Positions 32,634 to 40,940 of a stretch of DNA of 41,067 nucleotides are shown here, piece after piece. Under the pieces are notes generated by a model. The model did not search any database, was not told the DNA's origin, and saw nothing but the letters and a program-made list of their open reading frames with translations. Within the stretch, counting starts at the first letter, position 1. Each line of letters opens with the position of its first letter. The position numbers and the translations under genes are program-made. The stretch is taken from assembly GCF_019209865.1 (NCBI RefSeq), contig NZ_JAHUTT010000037.1, positions 1-41,067 on the forward strand, read 5' to 3'. The stretch is from Shewanella sp. NIFS-20-20. GTDB lineage: Bacteria > Pseudomonadota > Gammaproteobacteria > Enterobacterales > Shewanellaceae.

Positions 32634-33335
32634 TTAGTTAGCAGCGTCCAGAGAAGCCTGGTCAACAGCTACACCTGCACCCATAGTGGTGGAGATGGTT
32701 ACTTTCTTAACGTAAACGCCTTTAGCAGCAGCTGGCTTGGCTTTTTTCAAAGCAGACAGCAGAGCTTCCAGGTTTTCTTTAAGTTGAGCGGTTTCGAAGT
32801 CCACTTTACCGATAGTAGTGTGGATGATACCGTTCTTGTCGTTGCGGTAACGAACTTGACCAGCTTTGGCATTCTTAACGGCTTCAGCAACGTTAGGAGT
32901 AACAGTACCAGTCTTAGGGTTAGGCATCAGACCGCGTGGGCCTAAGATTTGACCTAACATACCAACAACGCGCATAGCATCTGGAGATGCGATAACTACG
33001 TCGAAGTTCATTTCACCGGCTTTAACTTGCTCAGCCAGCTCTTCCATACCTACCAGTTCAGCGCCAGCAGCTTTAGCCGCTTCAGCGTTTGCACCTTGGG
33101 TGAACACAGCAACACGTACGTCACGACCAGTACCGTGTGGCAGTACAGTAGCACCACGAACGTTTTGATCTGATTTACGTGGGTCTACGCCCAGGTTAAC
33201 TGCAACGTCAACACTTTCCAAAAACTTGGCAGTAGCCAGTTCTTTCAACAAAGCAACAGCTTCGTTGATGTCATAGCTCTTGGTTCCGTCTACTTTTTCG
33301 CGAATTACGCGCATGCGTTTAGTCAGCTTTGCCAT
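32634..33335 (-). CDS. rplA: 50S ribosomal protein L1
   Basis: L1 forms the mobile stalk that helps release E-site tRNA. In E. coli it also represses the rplKA message. The 233-residue sequence starts [19 protein letters not shown] and carries the signature [18 protein letters not shown]. It is 4 bp downstream of rplK. Its stop codon touches the -35 box of the next promoter. Confidence 0.98.
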   Translation of the reverse strand: MAKLTKRMRVIREKVDGTKSYDINEAVALLKELATAKFLESVDVAVNLGVDPRKSDQNVRGATVLPHGTGRDVRVAVFTQGANAEAAKAAGAELVGMEELAEQVKAGEMNFDVVIASPDAMRVVGMLGQILGPRGLMPNPKTGTVTPNVAEAVKNAKAGQVRYRNDKNGIIHTTIGKVDFETAQLKENLEALLSALKKAKPAAAKGVYVKKVTISTTMGAGVAVDQASLDAAN

Positions 33336-33339
33336 TGTC

Positions 33340-33768
33340 TTAGTCCTCTACTACCAAACCCATTGAACGTGCAGTACCTTCGATTGAGCGAGTCATCGCT
33401 TCAACGTCAGCACCAGTCATATCAGCAGCTTTCAATTCAGCGATTTCCTGAACGGCAGCGCGCTTGATGGTAGCAACTTTCTGAGTGTTTGGACGGCTTG
33501 AACCAGACTTCAGGCCAGCAGCTTTCAACAACAAGAAAGATGCAGGAGGCGTCTTAGTTTCAAAAGTGAATGAACGGTCGCTGTATACAGTGATAACAAC
33601 TGGAACAGGCATGCCTTTTTCCATTTTTTCTGTACGGGCGTTAAACGCTTTACAGAATTCCATGATGTTAACACCTTTCTGACCCAGAGCTGGACCAACT
33701 GGTGGCGAAGGATTCGCAGAACCAGATTTTACTTGCAGCTTAATATAAGCTTCAATTTTCTTTGCCAT
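33340..33768 (-). CDS. rplK: 50S ribosomal protein L11
   Basis: L11 sits at the GTPase-associated centre and is needed for RelA activation during the stringent response; thiostrepton binds its rRNA site. The 142-residue sequence has the proline-rich N-domain [20 protein letters not shown] and the C-domain [20 protein letters not shown]. The conserved lysines and N-terminal alanine trimethylated by PrmA in E. coli are present. Confidence 0.98.
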   Translation of the reverse strand: MAKKIEAYIKLQVKSGSANPSPPVGPALGQKGVNIMEFCKAFNARTEKMEKGMPVPVVITVYSDRSFTFETKTPPASFLLLKAAGLKSGSSRPNTQKVATIKRAAVQEIAELKAADMTGADVEAMTRSIEGTARSMGLVVED

Positions 33769-33844
33769 GTGACATTTCCTCTATTTGGGTTCAAACGCTA
33801 ATTGACGACATGCCAACGAGCTCCCCCGAAAACAACGGGAGCGG

Positions 33845-33873
33845 ATTATATAGAAATCCCCTCCCATTGCCAA
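33845..33873 (-). promoter_or_regulatory. rplK (L11) promoter
   Basis: Minus strand: -35 TTGGCA (33868-33873), 17-bp spacer, perfect -10 TATAAT (33845-33850), discriminator CCGCTCCC. The leader then forms a CTCCCG/CGGGGGAG hairpin and runs to the rplK ribosome-binding site AGAGGAAA. In E. coli L1 acts on this leader; I could not confirm its site here. Confidence 0.8.
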
Positions 33874-33895
33874 ACGGATTTTGTGTTTTATTTAA

Positions 33896-34447
33896 TCAGC
33901 TTTTTTCAACCTGACCAAAATCAAGCTCAACCGGTGTTGAACGGCCGAAGATCATAACAGAGACCTTAACGCGACTCTTCTCATAATCTACCTCTTCAAC
34001 GGTACCGTTGAAGTCAGCAAATGGACCTTCAGCAACACGCACAACTTCACCCGGCTCAAAAATAACGCGATGAGTTGGTGACTCAGTGGTTTCTTCTAAG
34101 CGACGTAAAATCGCATCAGCTTCTTTATCAGAAATAGGCGCGGGGCGATCAGAGGTGCCACCGATAAAGCCCATTACGCGTGGAATGCTCTTCACTAAGT
34201 GCCAGCTTTCGTCATTCATTTCCATCTGAACTAATACATAGCCAGGGAAGAATTTTCGTTCACTTTTACGACGTTGACCAGCGCGCATTTCGACCACTTC
34301 TTCAGTAGGTACTAATACCTCACCAAAGTAGCGCTCCATCTCGTGCATTTTGATATGTTCAATTAATGATTTACAGACACGGCCTTCATAGCCAGAGAAT
34401 GCCTGCACTACATACCATCTTTTTTTCGCTTCTTTAGCTTCAGTCAT
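33896..34447 (-). CDS. nusG: Transcription elongation factor NusG
   Basis: NusG links RNA polymerase to either Rho or the ribosome. The 183-residue protein has the NGN domain ([19 protein letters not shown] to about 120), with the [12 protein letters not shown] segment, and a C-terminal KOW domain ([20 protein letters not shown]). It follows secE by 9 bp, as in most bacteria. Confidence 0.98.
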   Translation of the reverse strand: MTEAKEAKKRWYVVQAFSGYEGRVCKSLIEHIKMHEMERYFGEVLVPTEEVVEMRAGQRRKSERKFFPGYVLVQMEMNDESWHLVKSIPRVMGFIGGTSDRPAPISDKEADAILRRLEETTESPTHRVIFEPGEVVRVAEGPFADFNGTVEEVDYEKSRVKVSVMIFGRSTPVELDFGQVEKS

Positions 34448-34456
34448 CTAGGGTGC

Positions 34457-34828
34457 CTATACGCCAGTGATAAAGTTTACAATTCGCAGCAAAACGGCGT
34501 CCAGGCCCCACAAAATTAATGCCAAAACACCGGTGGCAGCCAATACGATAAAAGTCGTATTAAGCGCTTCTTGACGTGTTGGCCAAATAACCTTGCGCAC
34601 TTCAATTTGCGACTCTCGGGCAAAAGCTAATGCCATTTTTCCTTTCGCAGTCTGCAAAGCAATTACGCCTGCGGCTGCAAAGGCTGCAACAACAGCCAAA
34701 GCACGAACCAGAACGCTGGCTTCGCTATAATACTGGTTGCCGATCACAGCAGCTGCCAGTAACAGGATGACTACACCCCATTTCACCATATCCAGAGAAT
34801 TACCCTGTTCTTCAGTATTCGTTGTCAT
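34457..34828 (-). CDS. secE: Translocase subunit SecE
   Basis: SecE clamps the two halves of SecY in the SecYEG translocon. The 123-residue protein has three predicted membrane helices, the gammaproteobacterial form; the essential third one follows the conserved amphipathic RESQIEVRKVIWPTRQEALN. It is the first gene of secE-nusG, with a promoter about 150 bp upstream. Confidence 0.97.
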   Translation of the reverse strand: MTTNTEEQGNSLDMVKWGVVILLLAAAVIGNQYYSEASVLVRALAVVAAFAAAGVIALQTAKGKMALAFARESQIEVRKVIWPTRQEALNTTFIVLAATGVLALILWGLDAVLLRIVNFITGV

Positions 34829-34973
34829 CGGTTAAGTCCGTTATTCGCTTGGAACTGTGCTTGTTTAGTGAATGCCAGTATCCGGCATTACACACAAGAG
34901 CATCCCGGATAGTTCTACTTGCCCAACTAACTGCCCAATCTAAAACAGTTAAAGGGTTAAAAATCGGCCATAG

Positions 34974-35002
34974 ATTGTATTCTTAATCAGCCAAGTTCGC
35001 AA
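34974..35002 (-). promoter_or_regulatory. secE-nusG promoter (candidate)
   Basis: Minus strand: -35 TTGCGA (34997-35002), 17-bp spacer, -10 TACAAT (34974-34979). It lies between the tufB terminator and secE. Unlike the ribosomal promoters it has no C-rich discriminator (CTATGG follows). The remaining spacer (34829-35119) shows nothing else I recognise apart from a CCGGATA/TGCCGGATA-like short repeat near 34870-34905. Confidence 0.55.
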
Positions 35003-35119
35003 GGTTGTACAAGCCTGTAGTCATGCCAAAAATCCAAGAAACTGCAAAAATATGACGACAGCTTAGCTGAGGGCCCCTCTTTGATGAGGATTTACACAGC
35101 GATGATTATTTGGAATAAC

Positions 35120-35146
35120 AAAAAAGGAGGCCTAAGCCTCCTTTTC
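35120..35146 (-). terminator. Terminator after tufB
   Basis: AAAAGGAGGC (35122-35131) pairs with GCCTCCTTTT (35136-35145) around CTAA, with an A run giving U on the minus strand. It is base-for-base the same as the tufA terminator, including the 25 bp between it and the stop codon. Confidence 0.9.
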
Positions 35147-35170
35147 TTTAGCGTCTAGCTAACCTCGCAA

Positions 35171-36355
35171 TTAAGCGATGATTTTAGCTACAACACCAGC
35201 ACCTACGGTACGGCCACCTTCACGAATAGCGAAGCGTAAACCTTCGTCCATCGCGATTGGGCAAATCAGGGTAACAACCATCTTGATGTTGTCGCCTGGC
35301 ATTACCATTTCTACGCCTTCTGGCAGTTCGATGGTACCGGTTACGTCAGTTGTACGGAAGTAGAACTGTGGACGGTAGCCTTTGAAGAATGGAGTGTGAC
35401 GTCCACCTTCATCTTTAGACAGTACGTATACTTCTGATTCGAAAGTAGTGTGTGGGTTGATTGAGCCTGGCTTGGCCAGTACTTGACCACGTTCTACGTC
35501 ATCACGCTTAGTACCACGTAACAGAACACCACAGTTCTCACCTGCACGACCTTCGTCAAGCAGCTTACGGAACATTTCTACGCCAGTACAAGTAGTCTTG
35601 GTGGTGTCACGAACACCAACGATTTCTACTTCGTCACCAACTTTAACGATACCACGCTCTACACGACCAGTTACTACTGTACCACGGCCTGAGATTGAGA
35701 ATACGTCTTCGATTGGCAGCAGGAATGGCTTATCGATGTCACGCTCTGGCTCTGGAATATAAGTATCCAGCGCTTCTGCCAGTTCAATGATCTTCGCTTC
35801 CCACTCTGGCTCGCCTTCCAGTGCTTTCAGAGCTGAACCCTGAATTACTGGTAAGTCATCACCTGGGAAATCGTATTCAGACAGCAGTTCACGAACTTCC
35901 ATCTCTACCAGTTCCAGCAGCTCTTCGTCATCTACCATGTCACACTTGTTCATGAACACGATGATGAAAGGTACACCTACCTGACGAGAAAGCAGGATGT
36001 GCTCACGAGTCTGTGGCATTGGGCCGTCAGTAGAAGCTACTACCAGGATCGCGCCGTCCATCTGAGCAGCACCAGTGATCATGTTTTTAACATAATCGGC
36101 GTGGCCTGGACAGTCTACGTGTGCGTAGTGGCGACTTGGAGTATCGTATTCGATGTGAGAGGTATTAATGGTAATACCGCGCTCACGCTCTTCTGGAGCG
36201 TTATCGATCTGTGCGAAGTCACGAGCTTCACCACCGTAAGTCTTAGACAGTACGTGAGAGATCGCCGCAGTCAGAGTGGTTTTACCATGGTCAACGTGAC
36301 CGATGGTGCCCACGTTAACATGGGGTTTGTTACGTTCAAATTTAGCTTTAGCCAT
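35171..36355 (-). CDS. tufB: Elongation factor Tu, tRNA-linked copy
   Basis: This second EF-Tu gene encodes the same 394-residue protein as tufA. It lies behind four tRNA genes, the arrangement known for tufB in E. coli (thrU-tyrU-glyT-thrT-tufB). Here the start codon is ATG (36353-36355), whereas the other copy uses GTG. Comparing base by base I find differences only at the start codon and at two silent sites within the first 54 nt. Upstream, GAGG lies 7 nt before the start. Confidence 0.98.
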   Translation of the reverse strand: MAKAKFERNKPHVNVGTIGHVDHGKTTLTAAISHVLSKTYGGEARDFAQIDNAPEERERGITINTSHIEYDTPSRHYAHVDCPGHADYVKNMITGAAQMDGAILVVASTDGPMPQTREHILLSRQVGVPFIIVFMNKCDMVDDEELLELVEMEVRELLSEYDFPGDDLPVIQGSALKALEGEPEWEAKIIELAEALDTYIPEPERDIDKPFLLPIEDVFSISGRGTVVTGRVERGIVKVGDEVEIVGVRDTTKTTCTGVEMFRKLLDEGRAGENCGVLLRGTKRDDVERGQVLAKPGSINPHTTFESEVYVLSKDEGGRHTPFFKGYRPQFYFRTTDVTGTIELPEGVEMVMPGDNIKMVVTLICPIAMDEGLRFAIREGGRTVGAGVVAKIIA

Positions 36356-36402
36356 GGTATTGCCTCAATCCAAGATTCTTGGTGATGAAAACTGCACATG
36401 TG

Positions 36403-36433
36403 AAAAAATTCGATGCATATTATTAGCATCGAA
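36403..36433 (-). terminator. Hairpin with U run between tRNA-Thr and tufB
   Basis: TTCGATGC (36409-36416) pairs perfectly with GCATCGAA (36426-36433) around a 9-nt AT loop. On the minus strand it is followed by six U (complement of 36403-36408); on the plus strand a T7 run follows at 36436-36442. It could be a weak terminator or attenuator that lowers tufB relative to the tRNAs. The stem is modest in G+C. Confidence 0.5.
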
Positions 36434-36464
36434 TCGTTTTTTTAGTATCGGGAAGCTTGAATGA

Positions 36465-36540
<76 letters not shown>

Positions 36541-36548
36541 AACAAATT

Positions 36549-36622
36549 TGGAGCGGGCAGCGGGAATCGAACCCGCGTTATCAGCTTGGAAGGCTGGAGT
36601 AATACCATTATACGATGCCCGC
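36549..36622 (-). tRNA. glyT: tRNA-Gly (anticodon TCC)
   Basis: The 74-nt cloverleaf has acceptor GCGGGCA/TGCCCGC, anticodon loop CTTCCAA (TCC), T-loop GTTCGATTC and an encoded CCA. It lies 8 bp from the neighbouring tRNA-Thr, consistent with one processed precursor. Confidence 0.97.
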
Positions 36623-36655
36623 GCAACCTAATCAGGCTACCTAATACTTGGAATA

Positions 36656-36740
36656 TGGTGGAGGGAGAAGGATTCGAACCTTCGAAGGCTGAGCCGTCAG
36701 ATTTACAGTCTGATCCCTTTGGCCACTCGGGAACCCCTCC
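36656..36740 (-). tRNA. tyrU: tRNA-Tyr (anticodon GTA)
   Basis: The 85-nt class II tRNA has acceptor GGAGGGG/CTCCCTCC, anticodon loop CTGTAAA (GTA), a long variable arm (CGGCTCAGCCTTCG) and an encoded CCA. It is the second gene of the four-tRNA cluster. Confidence 0.97.
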
Positions 36741-36747
36741 AGTAAAA

Positions 36748-36823
<76 letters not shown>

Positions 36824-36841
36824 GTGTCATTTCGGTAGCGG

Positions 36842-36870
36842 ATATTAGGTAAATGTTCGCCTGAGTGCAA
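36842..36870 (-). promoter_or_regulatory. Promoter of the tRNA-tufB unit (candidate)
   Basis: Minus strand: -35 TTGCAC (36865-36870), 17-bp spacer, -10 TAATAT (36842-36847), discriminator CCGCTACC. It lies 19 bp before the mature 5' end of the first tRNA. An excellent -35 TTGACA at 36900-36905 is nearby but has only a poor -10 (CACATT) at 17 bp; it may belong to a second promoter. Confidence 0.55.
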
Positions 36871-36939
36871 TAGAAAAATGTGATTTTAATGAAAAAAAGT
36901 GTCAAGCGCTGCTTTTTTACACCAAAACCCGCTAATTAG

Positions 36940-36989
36940 GTTAGTTTTCAAACTAACGATTTAGGTTGATAACAATTGTTGTCGACAAC
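36940..36989. repeat. Three palindromes upstream of coaA
   Basis: GTTAGTTTTCAAACTAAC (36940-36957) is an 8-bp inverted repeat with a 2-bp centre. AACAATTGTT (36971-36980) is a perfect 10-bp palindrome that overlaps GTTGTCGACAAC (36978-36989), a perfect 12-bp palindrome. They lie 40-90 bp before the coaA start, where operators would be expected. No binding protein is known to me. Confidence 0.6.
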
Positions 36990-37032
36990 TGCCTCAATGG
37001 TGTACTGTGCAGGGCTTAATAGAGGAACTCGA

Positions 37033-37980
37033 ATGCCAGTACAAAATAGCACCCAAGCCGCCTTGTATATGCCTTTTTCACGCCACCAGTGGGCCGAGCT
37101 ACGTAATGCAGTACCTTTAACGTTATCTGAGCAAGATATTGTTGATTTACAAGGACTCAACGAGGACTTATCACTCCAAGAAGTGACCGATATATACTTA
37201 CCTCTAAGCCGCTTATTAAATTTGATTATTGGTGCTAAACAGCAACGTGGACAAGTGGTGCAAAAGTTTTTAGATCAGCACACACCACCCAGTCCATATG
37301 TGATTAGTATCGCGGGTAGCGTTGCTGTAGGCAAAAGCACCACAGCAAGGATACTACAGGCGCTATTACAGCGTTGGCCAGAGCACCCGCGAGTGGATCT
37401 CGTGACCACTGATGGCTTCTTGTACCCGCTGGCAACACTTAAACGTAAAGGGTTATTACAGCGCAAAGGGTTCCCAGAAAGTTATGATACCAAATTACTT
37501 ATTGATTTTATTGCTGCCATAAAATCAGGCCAAAGAAATGTACCTGCGCCTATCTATTCCCACATCACTTATGACAGATTAGCGGAACAACAAATCGTCG
37601 ATCAGCCTGACATCCTCATCCTTGAAGGGCTCAACGTATTACAAACGGGTCTCGATGCTCCAGTCGATACAAAAAGACCATTTGTATCTGATTTTGTTGA
37701 CTTTTCTGTATATGTGGACGCCGATGAGCGCCTGTTGAAGAAGTGGTATATTGATCGTTTTCTGCGATTTAGAAGCGGCGCCTTTTGCGATAAACGTTCG
37801 TTCTTTCATCACTACGCTAGCTTAAATGATCAACAAGCAAATGAGACCGCCGCTAATATTTGGGACACCATTAACGGCCCGAATTTACGCCAGAATATTT
37901 TGCCGACCAGAGAACGTGCCCACCTTATTTTACGTAAAGGTAGGCAACATCAGATGGATCAAGTCTTACTTCGTAAATGA
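37033..37980 (+). CDS. coaA: Type I pantothenate kinase
   Basis: CoaA phosphorylates pantothenate, the first and feedback-controlled step of coenzyme A synthesis. The 315-residue product has the P-loop GSVAVGKST (95-103) with Lys101 as in E. coli. Other family blocks are [35 protein letters not shown] and [14 protein letters not shown] chose the ATG at 37033, preceded by AGAGGAA and matching the 316-residue E. coli protein; a frame opening at 36976 has no ribosome-binding site. Its 3' end overlaps birA tail to tail by 15 bp. Confidence 0.96.
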   Translation: MPVQNSTQAALYMPFSRHQWAELRNAVPLTLSEQDIVDLQGLNEDLSLQEVTDIYLPLSRLLNLIIGAKQQRGQVVQKFLDQHTPPSPYVISIAGSVAVGKSTTARILQALLQRWPEHPRVDLVTTDGFLYPLATLKRKGLLQRKGFPESYDTKLLIDFIAAIKSGQRNVPAPIYSHITYDRLAEQQIVDQPDILILEGLNVLQTGLDAPVDTKRPFVSDFVDFSVYVDADERLLKKWYIDRFLRFRSGAFCDKRSFFHHYASLNDQQANETAANIWDTINGPNLRQNILPTRERAHLILRKGRQHQMDQVLLRK

Positions 37981-38934
37981 GGCTCTCAGGCTAATTTCAC
38001 CACCGATAAAACTCTGTTTACCTTTGTCGGTGGTTAGCACAACTCCTCCCTGTTCATCGATCCCCTGATACACCCCCGACACACTGCTATCACCCAATAA
38101 AATATTGACACTTTTATCCATAAATATGTCTGATTTTTTCCAACGATCGATAAACGCGGTTAAGCCTTGCTGTTCAAAGACCGTCAAATCTTGGCTCAAT
38201 TGTTTTTGTAAACCAACAATTAGACGATTCTTATCTAACACTGGCACTATATCGGATAGATCTGACCACGGTTGGTCTATATGAGCACCTATTTGTTGTG
38301 GCATAAATAGATTAATTCCAATCCCAATGGCTAAATGGCATCCGCCGTCGGCCTGGCCTTGCAACTCCACTAAAATTCCAGACAATTTTTTGCCGTCAAG
38401 ATAGACATCATTCGGCCACTTTAGCCCTAAGCCAGTAACGCCCAAACGCTCTAAGACGGTGACTACGCTACAACCAACGATTAAACTGAGGCCCATTAAT
38501 TGCGCCATATTGCCCGCGGTTTGCCAATATTGAGTAAAATAGAGATGACTGCCATAGGGAGAAAGCCAAGCCTTACCACGGCGGCCACGGCCTCCTGATT
38601 GGCATTCAGCGACGCAAATATCCCCTCGTTCAAGCTCATTGACATGCTGGAGCACAAATCCGTTGGTTGAATCGATTTGATTAAAATAAAAACAACGATT
38701 TTTGATCCCAAATTTGAGCGTATCTTCATTAGCCAATCGCACCGGACTGGCTAATTTATAACCTTTACTTTTAACGCTATAAATGGCAACGCCAAGCTCA
38801 ATTAAGCCTTCTATATGCTTATTAATCGCCGTCCGGCTAACGCCTAACTCTTGCGCTAACCACTCCCCAGAGACAAACTTCTCAGAGCCTAATAGGGTGA
38901 GAATTTCTCGTTTACGATGCCAATGATCTACCAT
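37966..38934 (-). CDS. birA: Biotin ligase and biotin-operon repressor BirA
   Basis: BirA activates biotin to biotinyl-AMP and attaches it to the biotin carrier protein of acetyl-CoA carboxylase. With bound biotinyl-AMP it dimerises and represses bio genes. The 322-residue protein keeps the N-terminal winged helix (helix-turn-helix around 23-42, [17 protein letters not shown]), so it is the repressor-capable bifunctional type. The catalytic core has GRGRRG (115-120) and KWPNDV (172-177) with GKKLSGIL, and a C-terminal SH3-like domain. It overlaps murB by 7 bp and coaA by 15 bp. Confidence 0.96.
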   Translation of the reverse strand: MVDHWHRKREILTLLGSEKFVSGEWLAQELGVSRTAINKHIEGLIELGVAIYSVKSKGYKLASPVRLANEDTLKFGIKNRCFYFNQIDSTNGFVLQHVNELERGDICVAECQSGGRGRRGKAWLSPYGSHLYFTQYWQTAGNMAQLMGLSLIVGCSVVTVLERLGVTGLGLKWPNDVYLDGKKLSGILVELQGQADGGCHLAIGIGINLFMPQQIGAHIDQPWSDLSDIVPVLDKNRLIVGLQKQLSQDLTVFEQQGLTAFIDRWKKSDIFMDKSVNILLGDSSVSGVYQGIDEQGGVVLTTDKGKQSFIGGEISLRASFTK

Positions 38935-39950
38935 ATGCTTGCAATCACTCCGTGATTAGCGACCAGTCGTGGTTCGATCTCTAAACGAACCCCAAATTTA
39001 TCTTCTACTGTTAATATTACATGCTTAGCTAGGGCAGCAATATCCTCTCCGCTTGCCCCGCCCAAATTCACGATCACTAATGCTTGTTTTTTGTGGATAC
39101 CGGCAGCCCCTAAACGGGTGCCTTTTAACCCAGCGTGCTCTATTAGCCAGCCCGCGGCTAATTTAACTCGACCATCATCTAAGGCATAACCCACAATAGA
39201 TGAAAATTGGCGCGCCAATTCATGATAGACAGCGGCCTCAACAATAGGGTTTTTAAAGAAGCTACCAGCATTGCCCAACTCTTTCGGATCCGGTAATTTA
39301 CTGCTGCGCACTTGGCACACACAGTCAAAGATTTGCTCAGCCTCAACCTGGGCGGTATCAAAGGCTTGTAATGGACCATAGTCGAGCACAGGTTGCCAAC
39401 GTTTCTCAAGCTTAATGCCGACGCTAATGATAATAGCCTTATTATCTAATTCTTGTTTGAAGATAGAATCACGATAATCAAACTGACACTGCTCCGCGCT
39501 CAGTTTAATCAGTTGCCCGCTGTCTAAATCAAGGTATTCAACCCATTCGCAAACATCACAAAACTCTTTGCCATAGGCACCAATATTCTGAATAGGAGCA
39601 GCGCCAACTGTCCCCGGAATTAAGGCTAGATTTTCTAATCCAGGCATTTTCACGTCTAAGGTATGCTTAACTAACTCATGCCAGTTAACACCCGCTGCAA
39701 CCGTTAAATGGTAGGCTTCAACTGTTTCTAACACCTCAATCCCTTGAGTCTCAATCTTTATTACCGTCCCAAGAAAGTCTTGCAGTAAAACTAGATTACT
39801 CCCGCCACCAATGACTAATAGAGGGCTTTGTTGTTGATAGCACGCAAGAGCCATATGAATCAACTGTTGACGTGTGTGAGCGACCTTAAGCTCACGACAG
39901 GACTGCTCAATCGCAAAGGTGTTATAAGGTTTTAATGAGGTATTAGACAT
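38928..39950 (-). CDS. murB: UDP-N-acetylenolpyruvoylglucosamine reductase MurB
   Basis: MurB reduces enolpyruvyl-UDP-GlcNAc to UDP-N-acetylmuramate with NADPH and FAD, an early peptidoglycan step in the cytosol. The protein has FAD-binding blocks GGGSNLVLL and PGTVGAAPIQNIGAYG, the YRDSIFK segment, the catalytic-serine loop GNAGSFFKNP and a C-terminal glutamate in EIEPRLVANHG, which corresponds to the type I enzyme of E. coli. I took the ATG at 39948-39950 (MSNTSLKPYNTF) because it aligns with E. coli MNHSLKPWNTF. Another ATG three codons upstream (39957-39959) is equally possible, and neither has a clear ribosome-binding site. Confidence 0.95.
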   Translation of the reverse strand: MSNTSLKPYNTFAIEQSCRELKVAHTRQQLIHMALACYQQQSPLLVIGGGSNLVLLQDFLGTVIKIETQGIEVLETVEAYHLTVAAGVNWHELVKHTLDVKMPGLENLALIPGTVGAAPIQNIGAYGKEFCDVCEWVEYLDLDSGQLIKLSAEQCQFDYRDSIFKQELDNKAIIISVGIKLEKRWQPVLDYGPLQAFDTAQVEAEQIFDCVCQVRSSKLPDPKELGNAGSFFKNPIVEAAVYHELARQFSSIVGYALDDGRVKLAAGWLIEHAGLKGTRLGAAGIHKKQALVIVNLGGASGEDIAALAKHVILTVEDKFGVRLEIEPRLVANHGVIASIW

Positions 39951-39959
39951 GATTGGCAT

Positions 39960-40720
39960 CGAATCGAAATAATAGCGACATTGTAGCAGTCTAGTCGATT
40001 AAATTGGCATAGATTCATGCACAAACCAGCGGCTCTCGCCCCGAGACTAAAAATGTAAACGACGAACTAACTCACCCGCTGGAGTGAGTGGTAATGCCCC
40101 ACATCAAGCCGAACTCACCTAACGTGTCGTTAGGCATCTGGTTGCAAGCCCGCAAAATTCATCATAGTTAGATGAACAAACAGCGAGTATGTTAGCAATT
40201 TAAAACCGCACATATGCACAGTTAGCTTAACGGAATATGGACAAACCTATCGGTCGCTTTCAATCGATTATTGAACCACATAGGTTTTGATGGAATGCTT
40301 CACGCTTCCCCACTCTCCAAACAACTGGCAATTTAAGTTCAAAAAGCGGTTATCAACCCACCAATTAAAACGCTCCTTAAAATCCTAGGTACACTCCTTG
40401 AGAGCGCAGCGATACCTGCGATCAGGAGCAGCAAGATTAGGCCAGACAAGGGAACAGACCTCCAACAATACGGTAGCAGCAATTTACACAGGCCTTTCTA
40501 AGCGGCCCGCTATTCGACCGTACAGGCATCGACCAAACTATTGGGGTTTAGAGGACAAATACACAGGCAATGCGCACCACATAACACAGTTCTCACCGTT
40601 CGCGGATATAACATCGCATGCTGACGTTATAATGGAAGGTGCCGGTAGGCACCAATGACATCGCGGCGAGGTCAAAAAATTACAATCATCAAATTATCAA
40701 ATTATCACCTAATTCACCAG
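39960..40720. other. Intergenic stretch upstream of murB, no recognisable gene
   Basis: In about 760 bp I see no conserved protein and no tRNA or 5S rRNA. Small inverted repeats occur: ACTCAC/GTGAGT (40070-40089), CCTAACG/CGTTAGG (40118-40134) and GGTGCC/GGCACC around a GGTA loop (40638-40653). An 86-codon plus-strand frame at 40398-40658 has no family resemblance or ribosome-binding site. A murB promoter must lie here, but I could not place it with confidence. Confidence 0.4.
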
Positions 40721-40940
40721 TGTAACCCTCCCTTAAAATCAGAATGTTTTAAATAGAGTTTTCCATTTACACTAAACCAAATGGAGAATCACATGAAAAA
40801 GACACGTTTTACTGAAAGCCAAATTATCAACATCCTCAAAGAAGGCGAGTCTGGTGCACAGACTGTGCCTGAGTTATGTCGCAAACATAATGTAGGTCAA
40901 AGTACCTATTACAAATGGAAATCTAAGTACGGTGGGATGC
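40721..40940 (+). mobile_element. Left end of an IS3-family insertion sequence
   Basis: The element is called from its orfA (40793) and from a TGTAACCCTCCCTTAAAA stretch at 40721, which has the TG start and the spacing (72 bp to the start codon) of an IS3-family left end. The exact boundary is inferred because the right end is outside the window. The element is interrupted after 40940. Confidence 0.6.
40793..40940 (+). pseudogene. IS3-family transposase OrfA, interrupted after 49 codons
   Basis: The sequence MKKTRFTESQIINILKEGES, continuing through ELCRKHNVGQSTYYKWKSKY to GGM, is the helix-turn-helix domain of IS3-type OrfA proteins. A GGAG ribosome-binding site lies 8 bp before the ATG at 40793. 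Normally GGM is followed by a leucine-zipper region (about 40 more residues) and a frameshift into orfB. Here the sequence changes at 40941 into PGRDRTLLTNMI and a stop, so the gene is broken by an inserted sequence. An upstream ATG at 40781 is in frame but less likely. Confidence 0.8.

Noticed and set aside
36876..36905. TTGACA at 36900-36905 as main tRNA promoter
   Set aside because: At 17 bp spacing the -10 would be CACATT, which is poor. The TTGCAC/TAATAT pair nearer the tRNAs with a C-rich discriminator fits better, though both could be used.
36969..36979. Lac-operator-like GATAACAATTG upstream of coaA
   Set aside because: It matches only part of an operator half-site; the palindromes here are better described as AACAATTGTT and GTTGTCGACAAC. 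No LacI-type regulator is in the window.
40118..40135. attC-like pair CCTAAC/GTTAGGC
   Set aside because: The two boxes are only 5 bp apart, far shorter than an integron attC site, and no integrase or cassette is present.
40070..40140. 5S rRNA-like words (CCCCAC, GCCGAACTCA) upstream of murB
   Set aside because: The surrounding sequence cannot form the 5S helices and the conserved loops are absent; the resemblance is short and probably chance.
40398..40658. 86-codon plus-strand open frame upstream of the insertion sequences
   Set aside because: No ribosome-binding site, no family motif and unusual composition; more likely non-coding.
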